Below are positions 36,806-46,116 of a stretch of 64,000 bases of DNA, piece by piece (positions within the stretch are counted from its first letter, which is position 1; every line of letters begins with the position of its first letter). Source of the DNA: Cognatishimia sp. SS12 (GTDB lineage Bacteria; Pseudomonadota; Alphaproteobacteria; Rhodobacterales; Rhodobacteraceae); NCBI RefSeq assembly GCF_028369055.1, contig NZ_JAQNCZ010000002.1, positions 62,001 to 126,000 on the forward strand. The letters are read 5' to 3'. The position numbers were made by a program, and so were the translations under genes. A model generated the notes under the pieces. It was not told the DNA's origin, made no database searches, and saw only the letters and a program-made list of their open reading frames with translations.

Positions 36806-37402
36806 TTAGGCCAGCGTGACGCCGGCCTGGCGCATCGCTGCGCGCGCGGCGTCAAGCGAGCCATCCATATCAATGGCGCGGCACAGATCTTGCCGCACGG
36901 TCACGTCAAACCCAAGGCGCGCCGCGTCTTGCGCCGAATAGTTCACACAAAAATCGGTGGCGAGGCCCACCAGTGTCAAGCCGGTCAGACCCCGGGTGCG
37001 CAGATACCCTTCAAGCCCGGTAGGCGTTTTGTGATCATTCTCAAAAAACGCAGAATAGCTGTCAATCGCTGGATTGAACCCTTTGCGCACGATCAAATCC
37101 GCAGGATCGGTGGCGAGCGCTTGGTGAAACGCCGCGCCCTGCGTGCCTTGCACGCAATGATCCGGCCAAAGCACCTGTGGCCCATAGGGCATCTCGGTCA
37201 TCTCAAATGGCGCACGCCCGGCATGGCTGGACGCAAAAGACAGATGCCCGTCAGGGTGCCAGTCCTGCGTCAGAATCACAGCCTCAAATTGCGGCATGAG
37301 CGCGTTGATGCCAGCGATGATGTCATCGCCCCCCGTCACGGCCAAGGCACCGCCCGGACAAAAATCATTCTGAACATCAATGACAATCAATGCGTTAGAC
37401 AT
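36806..37402 (-). CDS. pncA: nicotinamidase
   Basis: A 198-residue isochorismatase-fold amidase converting nicotinamide to nicotinate. The catalytic triad is visible as Asp9 (IVIDVQNDF), Lys107 (VRKGFNP) and Cys152 (ATDFCVNYSA). The metal-binding DWHPDGHLSF lies near residues 47-56. Start at ATG 37402 with GAAGGAG upstream. It feeds PncB, encoded just downstream, giving a compact NAD salvage operon. Confidence 0.96.
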   Translation of the reverse strand: MSNALIVIDVQNDFCPGGALAVTGGDDIIAGINALMPQFEAVILTQDWHPDGHLSFASSHAGRAPFEMTEMPYGPQVLWPDHCVQGTQGAAFHQALATDPADLIVRKGFNPAIDSYSAFFENDHKTPTGLEGYLRTRGLTGLTLVGLATDFCVNYSAQDAARLGFDVTVRQDLCRAIDMDGSLDAARAAMRQAGVTLA

Positions 37403-37498
37403 GGCGCGCTCCTTCTCACACTTCATGCCTAGGTTGCCCTGCAGGCTGCGTCAACGCTGCCGCTTGCCCAAGAGTCGATTTGGGCGTATCTGGCGGCC

Positions 37499-38407
37499 AT
37501 GTTTACCGTATGCGCTCTCTATCACTTCACCCAGTTCGACAACCCACCTGCCCTGCGCGGCCCGCTTCTTGAGCTGTGCCAGGCCGAGAATATCACCGGC
37601 ACGCTGCTGTTGGCACACGAGGGCATCAACGGCACCATCGCCGGGCCGCGTAAAGGCATTGACGCGGTGATTGCGCATATTCAGTCCCTGCCCGGCTGCG
37701 CGGATTTCGAATGGAAGGAAAGCACGGCAAGCGCCAAGCCCTTCCCGCGCATGAAAGTGAAGCTGAAAAAAGAGATTGTGACCCTGGGCCAACCCAATGT
37801 CGATCCGACCGCGCATGTGGGCCATTATATTGACCCCAAAGATTGGAATGACCTCATTCAATCGCCGGATGTTGTCACTATTGATACCCGCAACGACTAT
37901 GAGGTTGCCATCGGCACCTTCAAAGGTGCGGTTGACCCGGAAACCGAAACCTTCCGCGATTTTCCGGCCTGGTGGGAAGAAAACAAAGAGCGGTTTCACA
38001 ACAAGCGCGTGGCGATGTTCTGCACCGGCGGCATTCGCTGTGAAAAGTCAACAAACTATCTGCTCGGGCAAGGCGTTGAAGACGTCTATCACCTCAAGGG
38101 CGGCATTCTGAAATACCTCGAAGAAGTGCCGCAGGACGAGAGCACCTGGGAAGGGGAATGCTTTGTGTTTGATGGGCGCGTCTCTGTCGGGCACGGGCTG
38201 AAAGAAGGTCCGCACCTTCTGTGCCACGCTTGTCGCCGACCGATCATGCCCGACGATCAGAACCGCCCAGAATTTGAAAGCGGCGTCAGCTGTCATCAAT
38301 GTATCAACGAAACCTCTGAGCGTGACAAAACCCGGTTCCGCGAGCGTCAAAAGCAGATGGAACTCGCCCGCGCCCGCGGCGAACAGCACATCATCGGCTT
38401 GGATTGA
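37499..38407 (+). CDS. trhO: tRNA uridine-34 hydroxylase TrhO (rhodanese-like)
   Basis: A 302-residue YceA/TrhO protein, which hydroxylates U34 of some tRNAs in an oxygen-dependent way. It has an N-terminal acylphosphatase-like domain (GTLLLAHEGINGTIAGP), a central rhodanese domain with active Cys175 in MFCTGGIRCEKS, and a C-terminal Cys-rich region with paired cysteines (LLCHACRRP, VSCHQCIN) resembling a zinc site. It is divergent from pncA with about 96 bases between the genes. Confidence 0.95.
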   Translation: MFTVCALYHFTQFDNPPALRGPLLELCQAENITGTLLLAHEGINGTIAGPRKGIDAVIAHIQSLPGCADFEWKESTASAKPFPRMKVKLKKEIVTLGQPNVDPTAHVGHYIDPKDWNDLIQSPDVVTIDTRNDYEVAIGTFKGAVDPETETFRDFPAWWEENKERFHNKRVAMFCTGGIRCEKSTNYLLGQGVEDVYHLKGGILKYLEEVPQDESTWEGECFVFDGRVSVGHGLKEGPHLLCHACRRPIMPDDQNRPEFESGVSCHQCINETSERDKTRFRERQKQMELARARGEQHIIGLD

Positions 38408-38453
38408 TCTGACCGGCCTTCTCGGGTTTCATGCCCCCAGATTGTGAGGGCAG

Positions 38454-39608
38454 ATGCAGACCATACCCGTCATTTCCAATAAGCAGGCGCGCCGCCTGTG
38501 GCTGAGCACAAATCTGCTTTTGCAAGCGCCCACCGGGCCGCTGGATGTCTATGGCATTATCCATTCTTTAGGGTTTGTGCAGCTTGACACCATTCAGGTT
38601 GTCGCGCGCGCGCACCACCATATTCTCTGGAGCCGCAATCAGGCGTATCGAGAGCACATGCTAAACCCGCTCTTGGCGGATGAACGGCGCGTTTTCGAAC
38701 ATTTCACCCATGACGCCAGCGTCATTCCGATGGAATTTCTGCCCATGTGGCAGCGGCAATTTCAGCGATTTCGCGCGAAATTCGCAAATAATGGCTGGTT
38801 CAAAAACATGTCCGGCCCCAAAGAGCGTGCCGCCATCAAGGCCCGTATCGCGGCCGAAGGCGCGCTGTCGACCCATGCATTTGACTCGGCCACAGAACGC
38901 CCAAAGGAAATGTGGGCACGCCCAGCGCATAAAAAGGCGCTCGATTACATGTGGTATGTCGGCGAACTGGCGACCTGCCATCGCCGCGATTTTGTAAAAT
39001 TCTACAATCTGCCTGAGAATGTGTTTCCCGATCACAGAGGGACCAGCCCGCTCACTGATGCTGCGCAGCTGGACTGGCTGTGTCGCGCGGCGCTCATGCG
39101 CCTCGGTTTCGGCACACAGGGTGAGGTGCAGCGGTTTTGGGACGCGGCCAGCGCCAAAGAGATCAAGGGATGGCTTGGCACGGCGCTTCCGCGCGAAGTC
39201 ATGATCGAAGGCGCCGATGGCAGCCTGACCCGCAGTTTTGCGGCCGATGATATCGAAGCGCGCCTTGATGCGCTGACACCGCCCAGCACCCGCCTGCGCA
39301 TTCTAAACCCCTTTGATCCGGCCGTGCGCGACCGCGCGCGGCTTGAACGGCTCTTTGGGTTTGAATATCGCAACGAAATGTTCGTCCCCGCCGCCAAACG
39401 CAAGTGGGGCTATTACGTTTACCCGATTTTGGAAGGTGATCGGTTTGTTGGGCGTATCGAACTTAAGGCAGAGCGCAAATCCAGCACGCTGACGGTTGTA
39501 AATTTCTGGTCAGAACCCGGTGTTCGTTGGTCCACCGCGCGTCAAAGCAAACTCGACAGCGAGCTTCGGCGTCTTGCGCGATTTGTTGGATGCCAGACCC
39601 TCGCCTGA
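38454..39608 (+). CDS. YcaQ-like winged-helix protein (putative DNA glycosylase)
   Basis: A 384-residue protein of the HTH_42/YcaQ family. E. coli YcaQ is an interstrand crosslink DNA glycosylase. The N-terminal winged-helix ARRLWLSTNLLLQ and LGFVQLDTIQVVARAHHHILWSR segment, and the C-terminal FGFEYRNEMFVPAAKRKWGYYVYPILEGDRFVGRIELKAER, are typical. It starts 46 bases after trhO with GAGGG upstream, so the two may be co-transcribed. The repair role is transferred from family knowledge. Confidence 0.85.
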   Translation: MQTIPVISNKQARRLWLSTNLLLQAPTGPLDVYGIIHSLGFVQLDTIQVVARAHHHILWSRNQAYREHMLNPLLADERRVFEHFTHDASVIPMEFLPMWQRQFQRFRAKFANNGWFKNMSGPKERAAIKARIAAEGALSTHAFDSATERPKEMWARPAHKKALDYMWYVGELATCHRRDFVKFYNLPENVFPDHRGTSPLTDAAQLDWLCRAALMRLGFGTQGEVQRFWDAASAKEIKGWLGTALPREVMIEGADGSLTRSFAADDIEARLDALTPPSTRLRILNPFDPAVRDRARLERLFGFEYRNEMFVPAAKRKWGYYVYPILEGDRFVGRIELKAERKSSTLTVVNFWSEPGVRWSTARQSKLDSELRRLARFVGCQTLA

Positions 39609-39656
39609 CCAAGCCGGTCCCTGTCACCAACGGTGCCAAGCGGCATCAGCATCGCG

Positions 39657-41795
39657 CTAGGAGGCTTGGCTTTGCGCGCCCATCTCCAGAAGCGCGTCAA
39701 GCGAGATGGGACGATAGTGCACATACCCTTGTTGCACCGGACAGCCGATCTTGACCATGATCTGCGCCGCTTCAGTTGTCTCAACCCCCTCGGCGATCAC
39801 GTCCATATCAAGCAGTTTCGCAATTTCGATCACGTTTTTGCACAGCTCGCGCTGGCCTTTCTGTTGGCCCAGCGGCATGACCAATTCGCGCGCAATTTTC
39901 AACCGCTGGGGCCGGATCGCCATCAGCGCCATGATAGAGCTGCGCCCAGTGCCAAAATCGTCGATATGGATCTCAACCCCCGCGTCGCGCAGCGTATCAA
40001 GGTGCCAAAGCACAAGATCGTCGGGCTGATCGAGAAAGGCGGTTTCCAGCAACTCGACAACAAGGTTTACCCCTGTCGCGCCAGCGATATCGACAACGCG
40101 GGTCACATAATCCACATCTCTGAGGTTTTCGCCGGTCACGTTAAACGACATTTTTGGCACGACATCCGGATTGGCCAATAAAAACGCCTGTATTTTGTCC
40201 AGAATGATCATGTCGATCTTCTTGATCAGCCCGGTTTTTTCCGCGATATCCATAAACCCGCCCGGCGCAACGACCTTGCCGTCGTCCTGCACCCAGCGCG
40301 CCAAGGCTTCGGCCCCGACGACCTCCCCGGTGCGTGCATCCACCTGAGGCTGCACATAAGGCTCAAATGCGCGCTCTTCGACCGCATGCAGCAATGCCTG
40401 AACCGAAAGGCGTTTTTCCTCGGCAATTGCGCGAATTTCCGGCGTCGACGCGACCGTCCGATTGCGCCCAGAGAATTTCGCTTCATAAAGCGCGTCATCC
40501 GCCGCCGACACCAGAACATCAGGTCGGGCAACGGATCGGAAATCGCTGAAAGATGCGGTGCCAATACTAACAGTGATCCGCCGCGCAACGGTCGAATGCT
40601 GGTGTTCGATATTGGCTGCCTCAAGCGCACGGTGCACCGCATGGGCGACGTCATTTGCCGTCACCGAAGCGGACATGACAATGCCAACAAACTCCTCGCC
40701 CCCATAGCGGGCCAGGAAACACCCCATCCTCTGGGCGACGGACCGCAAAATATCAGCGAGCGTCGCCAGCGCCTTATCGCCAGCCTGATGACCGTAAAAA
40801 TCATTATAGGCCTTAAAGTGATCAACATCGATCAACACAACCTCAAGCGGCCCATTGGTTTTCACTGCCTTTTCATAAGCCTTGGCAAAATAACGATCAA
40901 ACGACGCGCGGTTTTTCAGCCCGGTCAGACCGTCATGATCCGCCAGATGTTGCAGGCGCTCGTTGGCCTCTTCGAGTTTTTGAGTGCGGTCTGAGACCGC
41001 TTGAGAAAGCTCGCTATTATCAACCAGCACACTGTCATGAGACTCTTGCAGGACCTTCAGTGCAGAATTGGACAGGGCGGTCAGTTCGCTAAAGCGCTGG
41101 TGCAGCCCATCGACTTCGGTCGCGCGCAGAATGCCGCGCACAAGCGGCAAGTGCAGGCCGCCATCGCCGGGCCGCCACTGTGCCATCACCTGGTTCAACC
41201 TCGCGATCTGGCGTGCAAGCACGTTGAACACAAGCCAATACAACAGCACCCCAAAGGCAACATTCTTGCCCGTGGTGACAAGCACAAAGCTGAGCAGTCG
41301 TTCCAACACTTCGGGCGCAACAAGGGATCTGTCGATTGTGATCAGCATGCGACCAATGTCCTGGTCGCTGTTGATATCCCCCGGTGCGTGCAGGGGCCGT
41401 TCAAATGCGACAACGTCCGCGGCACCGATAAAACCGAGCTGCGGCAGCGTCGGCACAACTGTGCGCTGCTCATCCACCATGACATGGCCGCCATTAAAGA
41501 TCTGAACGTGCGTCACGGCGTTTTGCAGCATCAGCCCGCGAACAACCTGCACGGCCGCCTGTTGATCATAGTCATAGACCGCAGAGGCCGCGGAGGGCAC
41601 CGCACTGGTCAGAACATCTAGCACCCGGCTTTCCAGCGCCAGCTTCTCCCTTTGCAGATCCCCCGCAAATGTGATGAGAGACGCCAACAACCCCAGCAAG
41701 AACGCCAGCGCCAATGTCCGGCGCAGCAGCGCCTTGCTCAGCGATCGCTGGGGCTTGGCCCCATTACCCGTGGGCCGCGCGCTAAGCATCATCAT
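39657..41795 (-). CDS. membrane GGDEF-EAL cyclic di-GMP enzyme
   Basis: A 712-residue inner-membrane protein. Transmembrane segments at about 30-48 and 168-192 enclose a periplasmic sensor domain of about 120 residues. A HAMP-like and coiled-coil linker follows, then a GGDEF domain with active GGEEF (residues 365-369) and an EAL domain with EAL (496-498), DDFGTGRSS and EGVET. Both activities look intact. The inhibitory I-site RxxD is not conserved (RMGC). I chose the ATG run at 41787-41795; the frame is open to 41831. It is divergent from a lone ABC-type binding protein that may feed its sensor. Confidence 0.9.
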   Translation of the reverse strand: MMMLSARPTGNGAKPQRSLSKALLRRTLALAFLLGLLASLITFAGDLQREKLALESRVLDVLTSAVPSAASAVYDYDQQAAVQVVRGLMLQNAVTHVQIFNGGHVMVDEQRTVVPTLPQLGFIGAADVVAFERPLHAPGDINSDQDIGRMLITIDRSLVAPEVLERLLSFVLVTTGKNVAFGVLLYWLVFNVLARQIARLNQVMAQWRPGDGGLHLPLVRGILRATEVDGLHQRFSELTALSNSALKVLQESHDSVLVDNSELSQAVSDRTQKLEEANERLQHLADHDGLTGLKNRASFDRYFAKAYEKAVKTNGPLEVVLIDVDHFKAYNDFYGHQAGDKALATLADILRSVAQRMGCFLARYGGEEFVGIVMSASVTANDVAHAVHRALEAANIEHQHSTVARRITVSIGTASFSDFRSVARPDVLVSAADDALYEAKFSGRNRTVASTPEIRAIAEEKRLSVQALLHAVEERAFEPYVQPQVDARTGEVVGAEALARWVQDDGKVVAPGGFMDIAEKTGLIKKIDMIILDKIQAFLLANPDVVPKMSFNVTGENLRDVDYVTRVVDIAGATGVNLVVELLETAFLDQPDDLVLWHLDTLRDAGVEIHIDDFGTGRSSIMALMAIRPQRLKIARELVMPLGQQKGQRELCKNVIEIAKLLDMDVIAEGVETTEAAQIMVKIGCPVQQGYVHYRPISLDALLEMGAQSQAS

Positions 41796-42078
41796 ACTCA
41801 AGCAGCTCAAGGCACGATATCCGCGCGGCATCCCGGGCTGTGCGGCGGGCGATATATTGGGCCTGGCAGGGCAACACAGACGACGGAAGTCGCGCTATCA
41901 AACCCCAATCTTCACAGGCCGTATTCCGAATTTTGCAATCGCGCGCACAACAGGTCATAGCGCGACGCTAGCGCCAAGACCCTAACAATCGCTTAGTAAG
42001 CGCGCGGCAGATGTTCACCGACTGTAAAGATATCAGACCTAGCTTTGGGCGCATGTTTATTTCGAATGGTGGACCCCG
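41796..42078. other. divergent intergenic region with 13-base palindrome
   Basis: This 283-base gap separates the divergent GGDEF-EAL and binding-protein genes and should hold both promoters. I see no gene in it. A perfect palindrome CGCTTA-G-TAAGCG is at 41990-42002. It could be a regulator site shared by both genes, but this is unproven. Confidence 0.4.
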
Positions 42079-43059
42079 ATGAAAAAAATGATGACCGTCC
42101 TCGCCCCGTCAATTGCCCTGGTCGCGGGTTTCGTTTCAACGATCGCCGTCAGCGCCCTGCCGGCCGCCGCCGAACAAGCGCAGGTCGTGATGCTGACCTG
42201 GCGTGGTGACACGCCGGCGGAACAGGGCTTTCGTCAGGGGTTAAGTGACGCCGGCGTGGATGCCGCGATCACGAGCTTTGATGCAAACCGCGACCGTACC
42301 GCGCTGGCCGGCTATATTCGCGACAATCTGGACCAGCTGACCAAAGCAGACGTGGTCTATACCTTTGGCACAACGACCTCACAGGTGTTGCACACCGCCG
42401 GGGGCGGCCAGACAAAGCATGTGTTCAATATTGTCAGCGATCCGGTGGCGGCCGGCATCGTGAATTCGCTTGATCAACCCGGCGGTTGGGTCACAGGCAC
42501 AACACATGTGGTGCCGCTGGACGTGGCATTTGACCTGATCAACAAGGTGAAGCCTTTCCAAACCATCGGCTTTCTGTTTGACCCAAACGAAGAGAACACC
42601 GTGGTGCAAATGCGCACCGCAACCCGCGTGCTTGAGGGTATGGGCAAAACGATAAAGCCCATTCGCATCGTCCCCGAAGAAGGCATCCTGAGCCAACAGG
42701 AAGACCGGCTGGACCAAGAATTAGAGGGCCTTGATCTGCTATACGTGCCATCCGCATCCTCATTGATCGCCAATGCAGATGCCGTCTTTGAGGCGCTTCC
42801 CAAGGACATCTTTATTGTCGGTGCTGTCGGGCGATATGTCGAGGCGGGTGCCGCCATTGCCTTGGGCCCGGATTATTTTGAACGCGGTATCGCCACGGCC
42901 CGCTCTGCCATTCAAATCCTGAATGGGGCAGACCCCGGCGCGATCCCCGTCAATCGCGTCAACATGGATGGCGTCAACCTTGTCGTCAAAGACGGCAGCG
43001 CGGATCAATACGGGCTGGACTTTTCGCAGGTCCCTGTTTCGATTACGGCGCTGCCCTAA
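42079..43059 (+). CDS. orphan ABC-type periplasmic substrate-binding protein
   Basis: A 326-residue secreted protein of the ABC_sub_bind (PF04392) family. The signal peptide spans about residues 1-31 (ending ALPAAAE). The mature protein has the family's periplasmic-binding Rossmann lobes: VVMLTWRGDTPAEQGFRQGL, TFGTTTSQV, FNIVSDPVAAGIV, TGTTHVVP and FIVGAVGRYVEAGAAIALGPDYFERG. No permease or ATPase is adjacent. Its only neighbour is the divergent GGDEF-EAL protein, so sensing is more likely than transport. The ligand is unknown. A strong terminator follows at 43167-43200. Confidence 0.85.
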   Translation: MKKMMTVLAPSIALVAGFVSTIAVSALPAAAEQAQVVMLTWRGDTPAEQGFRQGLSDAGVDAAITSFDANRDRTALAGYIRDNLDQLTKADVVYTFGTTTSQVLHTAGGGQTKHVFNIVSDPVAAGIVNSLDQPGGWVTGTTHVVPLDVAFDLINKVKPFQTIGFLFDPNEENTVVQMRTATRVLEGMGKTIKPIRIVPEEGILSQQEDRLDQELEGLDLLYVPSASSLIANADAVFEALPKDIFIVGAVGRYVEAGAAIALGPDYFERGIATARSAIQILNGADPGAIPVNRVNMDGVNLVVKDGSADQYGLDFSQVPVSITALP

Positions 43060-43166
43060 GGCGGCGCAGGGCGCAGCCTGACACCATGGATCACCTGGGC
43101 GGCACCGATCTGCGGTGCCGTCTTGCCCTGCCTCACCACAATAAAAGAACCCGTATTTGCAAACGC

Positions 43167-43200
43167 AAAAGGCCTAGGCATTTCTGCCTAGGCCTTTTTT
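43167..43200. terminator. bidirectional rho-independent terminator
   Basis: A 14-base stem (AAAAGGCCTAGGCA with TGCCTAGGCCTTTT) around TTTC is followed by a run of T on the plus strand and by TTTT on the minus strand. It sits between the binding-protein gene and the convergent tRNA-Lys gene and probably ends both transcripts. Confidence 0.9.
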
Positions 43201-43206
43201 GCAAAG

Positions 43207-43282
43207 TGGTGAGCCGTGAAGGGTTCGAACCTTCGACCTACTGATTAAAAGTCAGTTGCTCTACCAACTGAGCTAACGGCCC
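43207..43282 (-). tRNA. tRNA-Lys (anticodon TTT)
   Basis: A 76-base tRNA with encoded CCA. The acceptor stem GGGCCGT pairs with ACGGCTC (one G-T wobble). The D-loop contains AGCTCAGTTGGTAGAGC, the anticodon arm is CTGACTTTTAATCAG with TTT, and the T-arm is AGGTTCGAACCCT. It is transcribed from its own promoter (43303-43331) and followed by the terminator at 43167-43200. Confidence 0.98.
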
Positions 43283-43302
43283 ACATCGCTGTGCGTGGGG
43301 GG

Positions 43303-43331
43303 CTTCTAAGAAGAACGGCGCAGAGGGTCAA
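43303..43331 (-). promoter_or_regulatory. sigma-70-type promoter of tRNA-Lys
   Basis: On the minus strand TTGACC (43326-43331) and TAGAAG (43303-43308) are spaced by 17 bases, close to -35/-10 consensus. Transcription would start about 14 bases before the mature tRNA 5' end. Confidence 0.6.
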
Positions 43332-43396
43332 CCCAAAAAGTCACAAAAATTCGCCGTGGCTGGAAATAGCGGATCAGCACCGTTATATGCGCGTTT

Positions 43397-44227
43397 ATGA
43401 CAGAAACGCGACGCACTATTAAATTTGAGAAAATGCACGGTCTGGGCAATGATTTCGTGGTCATTGACGCACGCCATGACCCTGACGGGCTGAGCCCAGC
43501 TTTGGTCACGGCAATTGCCGATCGGCACCGCGGCGTCGGCTTTGACCAGCTGGCCGTCATCGAATCGGGTGCGGCTGACGCGCATCTTGTGTTTTACAAC
43601 AGCGATGGCAGCACCTCTGCGGCCTGCGGCAACGCCACCCGCTGCATCGCGCGCAAACTGTTGAATGAGAACGGAAAATCCGAGCTGACGCTCACCACGG
43701 AACGCGGCACGCTTTATGCGCGCGAGGCGGGCGATGGGCTGGTCTCGGTCAATATGGGGCACCCGCAGCTGACATGGGATGACATCCCGCTTGCCCGCGA
43801 CATGGACACGCTGCACCTGCCGCTTGAGGGCGGGCCGACGGCGACGGGTATGGGCAATCCGCATTGCACATTTTTTGTCGAGGACGCCGAGGCCGTTGAC
43901 CTTGAGGTTCTGGGGCCGCGATTCGAAACCGATCCACTTTTCCCGGAGCGGACCAATGTCCAATTTGCGTCTCTGCGGGGCGAGAATCATCTGCGCATGC
44001 GGGTCTGGGAACGTGGCGTTGGCACCACGCTTGCCTCCGGCTCTTCCAGCTGCGCCACCGCCGTTGCCGCGGCGCGGCGCGGGCTGACCGGGCGCAAGGT
44101 GCGCATCGATCTGGATGGCGGCACGCTTCATATCAATTGGGCCGAAGATGGCGTCTGGATGACCGGCGCAACCATGCATGTGTTTTCGGGCGAATTCACG
44201 CTCGACTTTCTGGAGGCTGCGTCGTGA
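43397..44227 (+). CDS. dapF: diaminopimelate epimerase
   Basis: A 276-residue enzyme converting LL- to meso-diaminopimelate, the last step before lysine and peptidoglycan. The two-lobed fold is intact: [26 protein letters not shown] with catalytic Cys77, [12 protein letters not shown], and [22 protein letters not shown]. In well-studied DapF the second catalytic Cys is in ACGSG; here that position is Ser214 (ASGSS) and the next Cys is five residues on (Cys219). This may be a lineage feature or reflect a changed mechanism. Its stop overlaps the mtaB start as GTGA. Confidence 0.93.
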   Translation: MTETRRTIKFEKMHGLGNDFVVIDARHDPDGLSPALVTAIADRHRGVGFDQLAVIESGAADAHLVFYNSDGSTSAACGNATRCIARKLLNENGKSELTLTTERGTLYAREAGDGLVSVNMGHPQLTWDDIPLARDMDTLHLPLEGGPTATGMGNPHCTFFVEDAEAVDLEVLGPRFETDPLFPERTNVQFASLRGENHLRMRVWERGVGTTLASGSSSCATAVAAARRGLTGRKVRIDLDGGTLHINWAEDGVWMTGATMHVFSGEFTLDFLEAAS

Positions 44228-45483
44228 CAGATGCGCCAAAATTCACCACGCTCGGCTGCCGCCTGAATGCCTATGAAACCGAGGCAATGAAAGAGCTGAG
44301 CCAGGCCGCCGGTCTGTCAAACGCCATCGTGGTGAACACCTGCGCCGTCACTGCCGAAGCGGTGCGCAAAGCGCGGCAGGAAATTCGCAAACTGCGCCGC
44401 GACAATCCCGCCGCCTCCATCATCGTCACGGGCTGCGCCGCCCAGACAGAGCCCGAGACATTTGCCCAGATGACCGAGGTGGACCGCGTCATCGGCAATA
44501 CCGAAAAAATGCAGCCGGAAACCTGGCAGCGCATGGCCGGAGATTTCATCGGCGACACTGAAAAGGTGCAGGTGGATGACATCATGTCCGTCACCGAAAC
44601 CGCCGGGCACCTGATCGACGGGTTTGGCACCCGCAGCCGCGCCTATGTGCAGGTGCAAAACGGCTGCGACCATCGCTGCACCTTTTGCATCATCCCTTAT
44701 GGCCGCGGCAATTCTCGCTCTGTCCCGGCTGGCGTGGTTGTCGATCAGATCAAGCGTCTGGTCGACAAAGGGTTCAACGAGGTGGTGCTGACCGGCGTAG
44801 ATCTGACCTCTTGGGGGGCGGATCTGCCTGCGCAGCCAAAGCTTGGCGATCTGGTGATGCGCATTCTCAAATTGGTGCCGGACCTGCCGCGCCTGCGCAT
44901 CAGTTCAATCGATTCCATCGAGGTGGACGAAAACCTGATGCAAGCCATCGCGACAGAGCCGCGCCTGATGCCGCATCTGCATTTGTCGTTGCAACATGGC
45001 GATGATCTGATTCTCAAGCGTATGGCGCGCCGCCATCTGCGGGAAGATGCCATCCGCTTTACCCAAGAGGCGCGGAAACTACGGCCCGACATGACCTTTG
45101 GCGCGGATATCATCGCGGGCTTTCCCACTGAAAGTGACGCGCATTTTGAAAATTCGTTGAAACTGGTGACAGACTGCACCCTGACATGGCTGCATGTCTT
45201 TCCCTATTCCAAACGCGCCGGCACGCCGGCGGCGAAAATTCCCAATCAGGTGAACGGGGCCACCATAAAAACCCGCGCGGCAGCGCTGCGGGCCGCTGGC
45301 GATGCACAGGTGGCGGCCCATCTGAAATCGCAAATCGGCAAGACCCATCGCATCCTGATGGAAAATCCGCATATGGGCCGGACCGAACAATTTACCGAAG
45401 TGCGCTTTGACCTGCCGCAGGTTGAAGGCAGCATCGTGACCGCTGCCATCACCGGCACTCGCGGTGCGCAGCTGACCGCATGA
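44224..45483 (+). CDS. mtaB: tRNA t6A37 methylthiotransferase MtaB
   Basis: A 419-residue radical SAM methylthiotransferase that converts t6A37 to ms2t6A in tRNAs. N-terminal cluster ligands are Cys12, Cys40 and Cys71. The radical SAM CxxxCxxC is Cys148, Cys152 and Cys155 in [17 protein letters not shown], and the C-terminus resembles a TRAM RNA-binding domain. The GTG at 44224 overlaps the dapF stop and avoids an unrelated N-terminal extension of the open frame (to 44137). MtaB is favoured over MiaB from the [11 protein letters not shown] start. Confidence 0.94.
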   Translation: MTDAPKFTTLGCRLNAYETEAMKELSQAAGLSNAIVVNTCAVTAEAVRKARQEIRKLRRDNPAASIIVTGCAAQTEPETFAQMTEVDRVIGNTEKMQPETWQRMAGDFIGDTEKVQVDDIMSVTETAGHLIDGFGTRSRAYVQVQNGCDHRCTFCIIPYGRGNSRSVPAGVVVDQIKRLVDKGFNEVVLTGVDLTSWGADLPAQPKLGDLVMRILKLVPDLPRLRISSIDSIEVDENLMQAIATEPRLMPHLHLSLQHGDDLILKRMARRHLREDAIRFTQEARKLRPDMTFGADIIAGFPTESDAHFENSLKLVTDCTLTWLHVFPYSKRAGTPAAKIPNQVNGATIKTRAAALRAAGDAQVAAHLKSQIGKTHRILMENPHMGRTEQFTEVRFDLPQVEGSIVTAAITGTRGAQLTA

Positions 45484-46112
45484 GCGTGATCCTCTATAGC
45501 TTTCGGCGCTGCCCCTATGCGATGCGCGCCCGGCTGGCCATCGCGGCCTCTGGTGTGCAGGTCGAGCTGCGCGAAGTGTTGCTGCGCGACAAAGCACCTG
45601 AATTTCTAGCCGCCAGCCCCAGCGCAACGGTGCCCTGCCTGCAAACCCCGGACGCGGTGATTGATGAATCGCTCGACATCATGAAATGGGCCTTGCGGCA
45701 ATGTGATCCCGAAGGATGGCTCGACATGCCAGAGGCGGGACATGACCTGATTGCCAAGGCAGACGGCCCCTTCAAAAAGGCGCTTGATCACACGAAATAC
45801 GCGGTGCGCCATCCAGACAAAGACCCCGAGGCAGAGCGCGCCAAGGCGCATGAATTCCTGCACGCGCTTGACGCGCAGTTGACGGGCGCGTTTCTTTTTA
45901 ACGATACGCCGAGCCTTGCGGATATGGCGATCCTGCCGTTTGTGCGGCAGTTCGCAAATATCGACAAGCCACGGTTTGACGCGCAGCCCTGGCCTAATCT
46001 TTCGCGCTGGCTCGAAGCCTTTGTCACATCTGAGGCCTTCGCGCGTATCATGTCGAAATACCCGATGTGGAAAGCGGGCGATCCGCCCACTTTCTTTTTA
46101 TCAGAAACCTAA
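45480..46112 (+). CDS. glutathione S-transferase-like protein
   Basis: A 210-residue GST-fold protein. The thioredoxin-like N-terminus starts [20 protein letters not shown] with Cys in a CPYA motif, as in glutaredoxin-like GSTs. VPCLQTPDAVIDESLDIMKW supplies the cis-Pro and glutathione-binding Glu-Ser. The all-helical C-terminal domain ends KYPMWKAGD. The ATG overlaps the mtaB stop, making it the last gene of dapF-mtaB-GST. The substrate is unknown. It ends five bases from the convergent ribH stop. Confidence 0.88.
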   Translation: MSVILYSFRRCPYAMRARLAIAASGVQVELREVLLRDKAPEFLAASPSATVPCLQTPDAVIDESLDIMKWALRQCDPEGWLDMPEAGHDLIAKADGPFKKALDHTKYAVRHPDKDPEAERAKAHEFLHALDAQLTGAFLFNDTPSLADMAILPFVRQFANIDKPRFDAQPWPNLSRWLEAFVTSEAFARIMSKYPMWKAGDPPTFFLSET

Positions 46113-46116
46113 ACCC

